Shown here piece after piece: positions 1 to 5,771 of a stretch of 6,596 nt of DNA (position 1 is its first letter; the number at the start of each line of letters is the position of its first letter). The DNA lies in assembly GCA_003527885.1 (NCBI GenBank), contig DPWB01000152.1, forward strand, positions 1 through 6,596, in the 5' to 3' direction. Source of the stretch: Candidatus Competibacteraceae bacterium (GTDB taxonomy: Bacteria > Pseudomonadota > Gammaproteobacteria > Competibacterales > Competibacteraceae). Below the pieces are notes generated by a model. That model was not told the DNA's origin and ran no database searches. It saw only the letters and a list, made by a program, of their open reading frames with translations. A program made the position numbers and the translations under genes.

Positions 1-284
1 CGCTGTGCATGGGCAACCAGGCGCGGGTGGCGGACAACGCCACGGTGGTTTCCACCTCGACCCGCAACTTCCCCAACCGTTTGGGCAAGGGCGCGAACGT
101 GTATCTCAGTTCGGCGGAACTGGCGGCGGTCTGCGCGCTGCTCGGCAAGATTCCGACCTTTGACGAGTACATGAAGTACATGGGCGAAATCGGCAGCAAG
201 GGCGCCGAAATCTACCGCTATCTGAACTTCGATCAGGTGCCGGAATACCGTGCAGTGGCGGATAAGGTGAAGCTGGCGGCGTAG
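1..284 (+). CDS. acnB: Aconitate hydratase B (bifunctional aconitase/2-methylisocitrate dehydratase), C-terminal fragment
   Basis: This is the last 93 codons of aconitase B, the TCA-cycle [4Fe-4S] enzyme that interconverts citrate and isocitrate via cis-aconitate in the cytoplasm; family members also hydrate 2-methyl-cis-aconitate. The reading frame enters from the left edge (first full codon at 3) and ends with TAG at 282-284. The visible sequence begins [11 protein letters not shown]; its Cys (codon 6-8) corresponds to the last of the three cluster-ligand cysteines of the family. The motif [12 protein letters not shown] follows, whose arginines match the substrate-binding Arg pair of aconitases (NRNFxGR in the mitochondrial enzyme). 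Then come [15 protein letters not shown] and the RYLNFDQ tail, which is typical of AcnB rather than AcnA. The C-terminus looks intact and of normal length. The gene is followed by a hairpin, so it probably ends its transcription unit here. Recognition is by family knowledge; I am very sure. Confidence 0.96.
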   Translation, partial: LCMGNQARVADNATVVSTSTRNFPNRLGKGANVYLSSAELAAVCALLGKIPTFDEYMKYMGEIGSKGAEIYRYLNFDQVPEYRAVADKVKLAA

Positions 285-296
285 CGCCGTTCGAGC

Positions 297-326
297 GCGA
301 TCCCGGCATCTCGTCGCCGGGATCGC
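297..326 (+). terminator. Hairpin downstream of acnB, probable terminator
   Basis: Perfect 11-bp inverted repeat: GCGATCCCGGC (297-307) and GCCGGGATCGC (316-326) separated by an 8-nt loop. It starts 13 nt after the acnB stop, where an intrinsic terminator is expected. The stem is strong, but only a short mixed TCCAA run follows rather than a U tract. It may therefore act as an inefficient or Rho-assisted terminator, or as an mRNA 3'-end stabiliser. Confidence 0.5.
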
Positions 327-391
327 TCCAACGCGCCGGCCTCATCGCCTGCGAGCGCGCATTACCTCCTCAAACGGGTTTTCGCGAAACC

Positions 392-1456
392 GTGAATGAT
401 CGCGCCAAGGAAGCGCCCGAGAGCGGCCGGTTCGCGCCGCATTGTCTTTCCATCGACCTCGAAGTCGGGATCAAAGATCGGCGCATCCATCAATTCGCCG
501 GGGTGCGAGGCGACGACGGTCGCGCCTTCATTTTCGATTCCGGCGATTTGGACGTGCAACTGGCCAAGCTCGACGACTTCGCGGAAGGCTGCGCCTTCCT
601 GCTCGGCCATAATCTGATCGCCTTCGACGCGCCTTATCTAGCGGCGGCCAAACCCGATTTGCGCCTGCTCGAACTGCCGATGGTCGACACCCTGCTGCTC
701 AACCCGTTGGCCTTTCCCCGCAATCCTTACCATCACCTCGTCAAACACTATCAGGACGGCCAACTCAAGCGCGGGCGGCTGAACGACCCGCAATTGGATG
801 CGTGCCTGACCTTGGAGGTCTTTCGGGACCAGCAAAACGCTTTGCGCGTCCTCCGACAATCCGCGCCGGATTTACTGCTCGCCTGGCATTGGTTGATTGC
901 GGCGGATGGGGTGACCGCTGGATTGAACGCATTTTTCATGACGGTCCGGCGCCGATCGCGCCCGACCGAAGCGGAAGCCCAGACCGCCATCGAACGGTTT
1001 TTGGGCGGACGGGGCTGCCTCAATCACGCGCGCGCCATTTTAGCCGAAGCGAAACAGCATCCTTGGGCGCTGGCTTACACCTTGGCATGGCTGTCGGTGG
1101 CAGGCGGCAATTCGGTGATGCCGCCTTGGGTGCGCCACCAGTTCCCAGAAGCGGGAATTTTGGTGCGCCGCTTGCGGGATACCGCCTGCGGCGATTCAGA
1201 TTGCGCGTGGTGTCGGGATCGTCACAGCGCGCTGAAGGAACTGAAGCATTGGTTTCCCGACATCCCAAGCTTCCGCGCCGAACCCGCTCATTCCGACGGC
1301 CGCCCCTTGCAACAGTGCATCGTCGAGGCCGCCATGGGCGGCGAGCATGTGCTGGGCATACTGCCGACCGGGACCGGAAAATCGCTGTGCTACCAGCTTC
1401 TCGCGCGAAAAGCTCTGGCGCGTCGTCAAAAGCCTCTCGCGCGACGGCCGCGATGA
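392..1456 (+). pseudogene. 5' part of broken RecQ-family fusion helicase: DnaQ-like exonuclease plus RecQ N-terminus
   Basis: The open frame starts at GTG 392 (no clear Shine-Dalgarno). Residues 18-140 look like a DEDD 3'-5' exonuclease: LSIDLEVG gives the D22/E24 pair, GHNLIAFDAPYL carries D79, a further VDT is at 98-100, and NDPQLDACLTLEVF carries a candidate last acidic residue D136. Residues 235-280 hold a conserved-looking segment with a C266/C271/C274/H278 cluster that may bind zinc. RecQ begins around 300 and reaches Walker A (ILPTGTGKSLCYQ, 323-335). About five residues later the frame runs into low-meaning Arg-rich sequence and stops. Everything after helicase motif I (Ia, the DEAH box, III-VI) is absent. 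In related proteins, as I recall them, this is the front of a very long exonuclease-RecQ-UvrD polypeptide. The sequence resumes in another frame at about 1400, so this is the 5' half of a gene with an internal deletion. A truncated exonuclease-only product could still be made, but a helicase could not. The GTG start sits at the foot of a small hairpin (GGTTT 377-381 / AAACC 387-391). Confidence 0.82.
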
Positions 1457-2447
1457 AGACGGTGGCACAGGTAGCTTGCAGGTATGGCGTTTGAATGCGG
1501 AAACCGCGCGAGTGACGCTTCAGCGAGATTGGTCGAAGCTCGATCAAATCGCCCGGCGGCGGCGGGTGGCGGCGGACCGGCTCCTCAACCATTTGCTTGA
1601 TGACCTACCGTCGGGGACGCGAGGCACGGACATCTTGGTAGAAACCACGCTCGGTAAGCTGATGGCGGCGCTCGAACGCGATCTGCTGCTTAAAGCGGAA
1701 GCGAAAGATCCGGCCAAACTGCTCGACCGCGCTTTATTATGGCTCCATGAACAAGAAATTATCCGCCTGAATAAAGGCTTAGCGATTTTTCGCTCGGCCA
1801 TGACCATCCGTCTCGCTCAAGAAAAACGCAACTTCCTGAAAGCTGACTTTATCCCCCTCAAGCAGCACTACGACGAACAAATCGTGCAAATTCACGTCAT
1901 GGTGGAATACGTCCAGCGCGGCCTTAGCGCCATGGCGGAAGCGCTGCGCTTGGCGATGGATTACTTCAAACTGCAACGCGCCGAATTTTTGAGCCGGTGG
2001 TTGCCGGATCGCGAGAAGGAACTGGCCCGGCAAACGACGCCGGAGTCTTGGCGGGCCATCGTCGAATCCCTAAACAATCCGACCCAACAAAAAATCGTGA
2101 CCGACGACCGGGATCGCGCCAACGTCCTCATTTTGGCGGGTCCGGGTTCCGGAAAAACTCGCGTGCTGGTGCATCGCATTGCCTATCTGGTCCGAGTCGG
2201 GCGGGAAAATCCGCGCGGCGTTTTGGCTCTCGCCTATAACCGTCATGCGGCGGTTGAAATCCGCCGACGTTTGACCGATCTGATCGGTGACGACGCCAAG
2301 GGCGTCACGGTCCTGACATGTCATGCGCTCGCCATGCGGTTGGTGGGCGCTAGTTTCGCCGAACGCGCCGTCATGGACGAAGATGCCTTCAGGGCGGTAT
2401 TGCGACAGGCGGCGGTCCCATCATTTCGACGATTTGCTTGGAAATGA
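1347..2447 (+). pseudogene. 3' part of broken fusion helicase: RecQ post-core region plus truncated UvrD-like helicase N-terminus
   Basis: An open frame begins with an ATG at 1347, but its first 17 residues are out-of-frame readthrough of the RecQ Walker A region. Credible protein starts near 1398-1404 (SREKLWRVVKSLSRDG). The next 250 or so residues are a helical region linking RecQ to the second helicase. They include DILVETTLGKLMAALERDLL, AKLLDRALLWLHEQE and a long helical stretch. A superfamily 1 (UvrD/PcrA-like) helicase then starts: a Q-motif-like ESLNNPTQQKIV, Walker A LILAGPGSGKTRVLVHRIAY (about 2130-2190), motif Ia region LALAYNRHAAVEIRRRL and motif Ib-like VTVLTCHALAMRLV. Recognisable helicase sequence ends at about [12 protein letters not shown] (near 2415). 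The DExx box and motifs III-VI are missing, and the last 11 codons read through antisense kinase-derived sequence to TGA. It cannot be a working helicase on its own. The frame has stayed open for about 1 kb, so the damage is probably recent or the fragment is still translated. It belongs with the 392-1456 part as one disrupted gene. Confidence 0.82.
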
Positions 2448-2619
2448 CCAGACCGAGGCCGGTGCCGCCGTATTTGCGCGTCGTGGAATCGTCCGCCTGC
2501 GTGAAGGGTTGAAACGGTCGAGCGCCCGCTTCCTCGGAAATACCGATCCCCGTACCCTGCACCGTGAAGCGCAACCGACAGGGAGCGCCGGTGTTTTCCG
2601 TCTCCTCGGCCCACACGGT
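2416..2619 (-). pseudogene. Remnant of a hybrid sensor histidine kinase ATPase domain
   Basis: Read on the minus strand, about 68 residues match the second half of a histidine kinase HATPase_c domain. They run RLRFTV, then TGIGISEEA (G1 box), [18 protein letters not shown] (F box), [18 protein letters not shown] (G2 box). This F-box wording is characteristic of large hybrid kinases. The frame is open from 2709 to 2389, but only the 2619-2416 part looks like kinase. The N box (NLLxNAIKFT type) expected just upstream is absent, and so are the phospho-acceptor His domain and any receiver domain. The first G1 residue, normally Asp (DTGIGI), is Gly here (QGTGIGI), which would remove the key adenine contact. 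It ends abruptly at MMG, exactly where the helicase homology on the other strand stops. I infer an inverted, decaying fragment left by rearrangement, not a gene. Confidence 0.75.
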
Positions 2620-2681
2620 CATGGCTTTCAGGACTCTCCTCGCGCTCAAACGCGGACAAGGCTCAACCGTGGGGCAGCGCC

Positions 2682-2687
2682 TATACT
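2682..2687 (+). promoter_or_regulatory. Possible sigma-70 -10 element (TATACT) upstream of the sigma operon
   Basis: TATACT at 2682-2687 is a near-consensus -10 hexamer, followed by an A/T-rich run (TTTAAAAATC) that stands out in GC-rich surroundings. No convincing -35 hexamer lies 16-18 nt upstream. It is about 105 nt before the sigma factor start. It could give a basal housekeeping transcript of the operon, but the support is one hexamer. Confidence 0.25.
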
Positions 2688-2716
2688 TTAAAAATCGCTT
2701 GCCGATCACGACTAGC

Positions 2717-2746
2717 TTGAACCTTTAGTGCCCCGCCGGGAAATAC
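2717..2746 (+). promoter_or_regulatory. Candidate ECF-type promoter for the sigma/anti-sigma/protease operon
   Basis: TTGAACCTTT (from 2717) contains the GAAC core that many ECF sigma factors recognise at -35. A plausible but weak -10 (GAAATAC, 2740-2746) lies 17 nt after TTGAAC. The element is about 50-75 nt ahead of the sigma factor start, as expected for an autoregulated ECF operon. No second copy exists in the window to test it against, so the call rests on resemblance and position. Confidence 0.3.
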
Positions 2747-2792
2747 TTAACGAGCGGATGCCCGCTTCCGGCCTCCGCGGAGACTCTAACCG

Positions 2793-3452
2793 ATGAGCCA
2801 GCACCCCGCGCCATCGCGCTCCGTCGCTGGGACCGCCGCCGAAAAAACCGATCTTGAATTGATCCGCGCGGTGGCGGGCAAGGACCGCCACGCCCTCAAA
2901 CAATTGTACGAACGCTACGCGCCGCGCATCGGACGTTATCTGCTCAAGCTGCTGAAACAGCCCGAATTGGTGGACGAAGCCGTGAACGACACCATGCTGG
3001 CGCTCTGGCAGTCCGCCGACCGCTTCGACCCCGCCGCCGGGCAGCTTCTGACCTGGTTGTTCGGCATCGCCCACAACAAGGGCCTCAAGACCCTGCGCCG
3101 GGCCGGGCGCTTTCGTGCCGACCGGTCCATCGATACCCTATCGGCGGACGTGCTGGATGAGGCCGAGGATCACGGGCAAACCCCGCAAGCCGCCCCGCAC
3201 GGCCCGGAACAAACCGTACTGGGCTGGGAATTGGGTGGAATTTTGCAGTGGGCGCTGGAACAGCTTTCGACCGAGCACCGCAGCGTGATCGAGCTGGCGT
3301 TCGGTGAGGAGCTCGCTTATCCGCAAATCGCCGAAATCGTCGGCTGCCCGCCCAATACGGTCAAAACCCGGATGTTTCACGCCCGCAAGAAGCTGGCCCA
3401 ACTGCTGGCCCGGCGCGGCTACCGGGACGTTGCCGCGGCGCGGGAGGAGTGA
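2793..3452 (+). CDS. ECF-type RNA polymerase sigma factor
   Basis: A 219-residue protein with the two-domain layout of extracytoplasmic-function (group 4) sigma factors, which direct core RNA polymerase to a small regulon on release from an anti-sigma factor. Region 2 spans about 19-103. It includes DLELIRAVAGKDRHALKQLY, then DEAVNDTMLALWQSADRFDP (promoter -10 contact and core-binding helices, 61-80), then LLTWLFGIAHNKGLKTLRR. A variable linker (104-148) is rich in acidic residues, Pro and His. Region 4 spans about 149-205, with a helix-turn-helix at AYPQIAEIVGCPPNTVKTRMFHARKKL (175-201) for the -35 element. There is no region 1.1 or region 3, and the length is normal for the family. ATG 2793 was chosen because it gives the full region 2 and has GGAGA at 2779-2783, about 10 nt upstream. 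The anti-sigma gene begins 7 nt after its stop, so the two are co-translated. The exact ECF group and the inducing signal cannot be told from sequence alone. Confidence 0.93.
   Translation: MSQHPAPSRSVAGTAAEKTDLELIRAVAGKDRHALKQLYERYAPRIGRYLLKLLKQPELVDEAVNDTMLALWQSADRFDPAAGQLLTWLFGIAHNKGLKTLRRAGRFRADRSIDTLSADVLDEAEDHGQTPQAAPHGPEQTVLGWELGGILQWALEQLSTEHRSVIELAFGEELAYPQIAEIVGCPPNTVKTRMFHARKKLAQLLARRGYRDVAAAREE
3443..3447 (+). promoter_or_regulatory. Strong ribosome binding site that sets the anti-sigma start
   Basis: GGAGG at 3443-3447 (within GGGAGGAG) lies inside the last codons of the sigma gene, 12 nt before ATG 3460. The anti-sigma frame is open back to an ATG at 3304, but that stretch is the sigma region-4 code read out of frame. 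This site therefore fixes the true start at 3460 and suggests translational coupling of the pair. Confidence 0.7.
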
Positions 3453-3459
3453 CCCCACC

Positions 3460-4164
3460 ATGCCCACGACCCCGCCCGACCAGCTGCCGCCGGATTCGCA
3501 CGAAGCCATCGCAATGCTGTTGCCCTGGTATGCGAACGGCACCCTGACTCCGGCCGAAACGGCCCCGGTGGAACAGCATCTCGCGCGCTGTCATGCCTGC
3601 CGCGCCGAACTGGGGCGGTGCCGGACGCTGGTAGCCGCCATCGGCCAAGAAAACCAGCGGGAAGACTGGCAGCCGGCCCCGGATGGTTTCGACCGACTGT
3701 TGGCGCAAATCGATCGACTCGAAGGCAAGCCGATCCCGGCTGTAACCCGTCACCCCAGCCTGCTCGAACGCCTGGGCGCTTGGCTGGGCGCCACCCCCGC
3801 GCCGGTGCGCTGGACGCTGGCGCTGGAAAGTTTGGCGGTGGCGGCGCTGTTGCTGGTGGTCGCGCTGCCCGGAACGCGCCTGCCCTCGGACTACGAAACC
3901 TTGTCGGGCGTCCCCCGACCGCCGGCGACAGGGCCGCGCTTGCGGGTCGTTTTTGCCGACGCCGCCACCGCCAAGGATATCCAAAGCCTGCTGCAAGAAA
4001 TCGACGGCAGCATCGTCGCCGGGCCCACGGCGCTCGGCGTTTATACCGTCACCCTGCCGGCGGGCGCGCGTTCGGAACAACTCCTCGCCGCCGCGCTCGG
4101 CACGCTGCGCGCCCGCCCTCACGTTCGCTTGGCCGAAGCGTTCACCGACGGAGATAATCCATGA
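3460..4164 (+). CDS. Single-pass anti-sigma factor with zinc (ZAS-like) domain and periplasmic propeptide-like domain
   Basis: A 234-residue membrane protein expected to bind and inhibit the ECF sigma factor encoded just upstream. Residues 13-52 form a putative zinc-finger anti-sigma domain: LLPWYANGTLTPAE, then H40-x3-C44-x2-C47 (QHLARCHACRAEL), the hallmark of ZAS-type anti-sigma factors. An amphipathic linker (70-115) leads to one membrane segment at about 118-138 (WTLALESLAVAALLLVVALPG). This places the zinc domain in the cytoplasm and the C-terminus in the periplasm. After a Pro-rich stretch, residues 159-228 form a small alpha/beta domain (LRVVFADAATAKDIQSLLQE, then LGVYTVTLPAG, then LRARPHVRLAEAF). 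Its pattern, strand, helix, strand ending in a VP/LPAG turn, helix, then PxVxLAEx, is like inhibitor-I9-type subtilisin propeptides and like residues 48-125 of the next gene's product. The stop overlaps the protease start (ATGA). Known ZAS proteins release sigma on redox change or regulated proteolysis; the role of the periplasmic domain here is inferred. Confidence 0.88.
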   Translation: MPTTPPDQLPPDSHEAIAMLLPWYANGTLTPAETAPVEQHLARCHACRAELGRCRTLVAAIGQENQREDWQPAPDGFDRLLAQIDRLEGKPIPAVTRHPSLLERLGAWLGATPAPVRWTLALESLAVAALLLVVALPGTRLPSDYETLSGVPRPPATGPRLRVVFADAATAKDIQSLLQEIDGSIVAGPTALGVYTVTLPAGARSEQLLAAALGTLRARPHVRLAEAFTDGDNP

Positions 4165-5429
4165 GATCAGCGAAGCAATGGCGCTTGAGCGGCGTGGCCG
4201 CCGCCGTACTCGCGGTGCTGTTCGGTTGCGCTGGCTCGCCCGATCGACCCGGCTCCTCGCCGGCGACGGCCATCGACGAACCCGGCGTTCCCAAACAGTT
4301 GCAGGCCCGTCAGATCATCGTGGCGCTGCCCGACCGGCTGCGGTCGGACTGGCCGGCCATCAGCCGCGACTTGCAGGCGCAATACCGGCTCCGTCCGGTC
4401 GGCGAATTCCCGCTGACCTCCATCGGCGTGCAGTGTCTGGTCTTTCAGGTTCCCGCCGACCAGTCCATCGCTGGGATAATCGGTCGGCTCAACGCTGATC
4501 CACGGGTCGCGCTGGCCCAGCCCAACCAAAACTTTGAAGGCCTGCAAGGCGGGGCGACCCACCCGTATCGCGAGTTGGCCTACGGAGCCAAACTGTTGCG
4601 CGTCGATCTGGCGCACCGCGCCAGCACCGGTCGCGACGTGGCGGTGGCGGTCATCGACACCGGCGCTGACACCGACCACCCCGACCTGCGCGGGCAGATC
4701 GCGCAAATCGCCACCTTCGTCGAAGGCGGCGAACCCTCCTTCCGCAGCGACCGTCACGGCACGGCGGTGGCCGGCGTTATCGGCGCCCGCGCGGGGGGTG
4801 GCGGAAGCGAGGGTATTGCGCCCGGCGCACGGCTGACGGTGCTCAAGTCGTGCTGGTATTCAGACCCGGCCGCGAGCAAGGCCCGATGCAGCAGTTGGAC
4901 CCTGGCGAAAGCGGTGGACCATGCCATCACCCACCGGATCAAGGTACTGAACTTGAGCCTCGGTGGACCGATGGACGATTTGCTGGCGCGCTTGCTGGCG
5001 GCCGCCGAGCGTAACGGGATCATCGTGGTCGCGGCGACGCTGGACAACCCGCTCGATCCGGGGTTTCCCGCGTCGCTCGATACCGTCATCCCGGCGGTCG
5101 CTTGCGACGCGAACGGCCGGGTCGCCGCGCCGCGCTGGCCCGGCATCCCGTTCGCGGCGGTCGCGCCCGGCGTGGAGGTGGTCGCCCCGGCGCCGAACGC
5201 CAGCTACACGCTGATGTCCGGCAGCTCGCTGGCCGCCGCTCATGTCACCGGCGTCGCCGCCCTGTTGCTGCAACAGACCCCGCAAGCGACGCCCGATCGG
5301 ATCAGAACCGTGCTGCGCGCCACCGCTAGGCCGCTCGCTGGCTCGACGCCGGCCGGCGTTCCACGACTGGGGCTGCTCGATGCCTGCGCGGCGGTGGCCC
5401 GGCAAAATCCCACATTGGCTTGCCCCTGA
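4161..5429 (+). CDS. S8-family subtilisin-like serine protease, predicted lipoprotein with N-terminal propeptide domain
   Basis: A 422-residue subtilase predicted to act in the periplasm or at the outer membrane. Residues 1-23 are a lipoprotein signal: basic start, hydrophobic core, lipobox LFGC with C23 as lipid anchor; Ala at +2 would permit outer-membrane sorting. Residues 48-125 resemble an I9-type propeptide (QIIVALPDRL, then LVFQVPADQS, then DPRVALAQPN). The catalytic domain carries D166 (VAVIDTGADTDHPDL), H199 (DRHGTAVAGVIGA) and S356 (SGSSLAAAHVTGVAALLLQ). C231 and C243, in a short insert, could form a disulfide. The oxyanion-hole Asn, normally in an AAGN motif, is not conserved: the aligned stretch is VVAATLDNP, so D295 (or N296) occupies the place. 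The Pro of the usual SMAAPH motif is Ala. ATG 4161 overlaps the anti-sigma stop by 4 nt, with GGAGA at 4150-4154 as ribosome binding site, so it is coupled to the sigma/anti-sigma pair. It may respond to or degrade misfolded envelope proteins, or act on the anti-sigma factor; neither is shown. Confidence 0.92.
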   Translation: MRSAKQWRLSGVAAAVLAVLFGCAGSPDRPGSSPATAIDEPGVPKQLQARQIIVALPDRLRSDWPAISRDLQAQYRLRPVGEFPLTSIGVQCLVFQVPADQSIAGIIGRLNADPRVALAQPNQNFEGLQGGATHPYRELAYGAKLLRVDLAHRASTGRDVAVAVIDTGADTDHPDLRGQIAQIATFVEGGEPSFRSDRHGTAVAGVIGARAGGGGSEGIAPGARLTVLKSCWYSDPAASKARCSSWTLAKAVDHAITHRIKVLNLSLGGPMDDLLARLLAAAERNGIIVVAATLDNPLDPGFPASLDTVIPAVACDANGRVAAPRWPGIPFAAVAPGVEVVAPAPNASYTLMSGSSLAAAHVTGVAALLLQQTPQATPDRIRTVLRATARPLAGSTPAGVPRLGLLDACAAVARQNPTLACP

Positions 5430-5431
5430 AA

Positions 5432-5629
5432 TCAGCACGGCAGCCACCCGCCGACGGCGAGCGCGAGCGCGACCAGCAGCAAGCCCGCGATGATTCCCCG
5501 CCGCTTTTTGGGCGCGATGGCAGAAAACCCCGCTGGACCGGCAAGCGGATTCGGCGTCACGCTCACGGTTTGGTTTGGATCGTATGCCGGTCGTCTTTCG
5601 ATTCCTACCAGAACACTGTCATCGATCAT
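5432..5629 (-). CDS. Possible small tail-anchored membrane protein
   Basis: A 65-residue frame, not recognised as any known family. The first 40 residues are polar and probably disordered (DPNQTVSVTPNPLAG). A basic patch PKKRR (40-44) is followed by one hydrophobic segment, GIIAGLLLVALALAVGGWL, that reaches almost to the C-terminus. By the positive-inside rule the N-terminal part would be cytoplasmic and the protein tail-anchored. Its stop lies only 2 nt from the convergent protease stop. ATG at 5629 is preceded by no strong Shine-Dalgarno (only a weak TTGAG). Support comes from the coherent basic-then-hydrophobic architecture, while the opposing frames give Arg-rich nonsense. It could still be chance coding in GC-rich DNA. 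Confidence 0.45.
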   Translation of the reverse strand: MIDDSVLVGIERRPAYDPNQTVSVTPNPLAGPAGFSAIAPKKRRGIIAGLLLVALALAVGGWLPC

Positions 5630-5717
5630 GGCGGCTCAATTATTGCGGCTATAACCTGTAATTCCCGTCTGCCCCACCAACGGTTCAAGAAGCGGCGAAA
5701 CGCAATCACATGGCGCG

Positions 5718-5734
5718 GACGCGGACGCCGCGTC
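5718..5734. repeat. GC-rich hairpin in the intergenic region upstream of pckG
   Basis: Perfect 7-bp inverted repeat, GACGCGG (5718-5724) and CCGCGTC (5728-5734), with a 3-nt loop. It lies in the 269-nt gap between the minus-strand small ORF and pckG. No T tract follows on either strand. It could be a protein-binding site or a chance structure in GC-rich DNA. Confidence 0.3.
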
Positions 5735-5771
5735 GTCGGTGGCGTCCCGACCCGCTTGATGATAACCTTAC

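Noticed and set aside
1347..1456. Programmed frameshift joining the two helicase frames
   Set aside because: A frameshift would restore one continuous homologous protein. Here most of the RecQ core is missing between the two frames, so a deletion explains it better.
2389..2709. Stand-alone small histidine-kinase-like ATPase gene
   Set aside because: It lacks the N box, has a mutated G1 box, and both ends run into unrelated sequence, so it is a fragment.
3304..3459. Extended N-terminus of the anti-sigma factor from ATG 3304
   Set aside because: This stretch is the sigma region-4 code in another frame. The strong GGAGG before 3460 and the normal domain layout support the shorter protein.
3361..4122. 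Long open frame (253 codons) on the minus strand opposite the anti-sigma gene
   Set aside because: Arg/Gln/Gly-rich sequence without any domain. It mirrors the GC-rich codons of a well-supported gene on the other strand.
4167..5447. Minus-strand frames opposite the protease gene
   Set aside because: Typical antisense shadows of high-GC coding DNA, with no domain or initiation signal.
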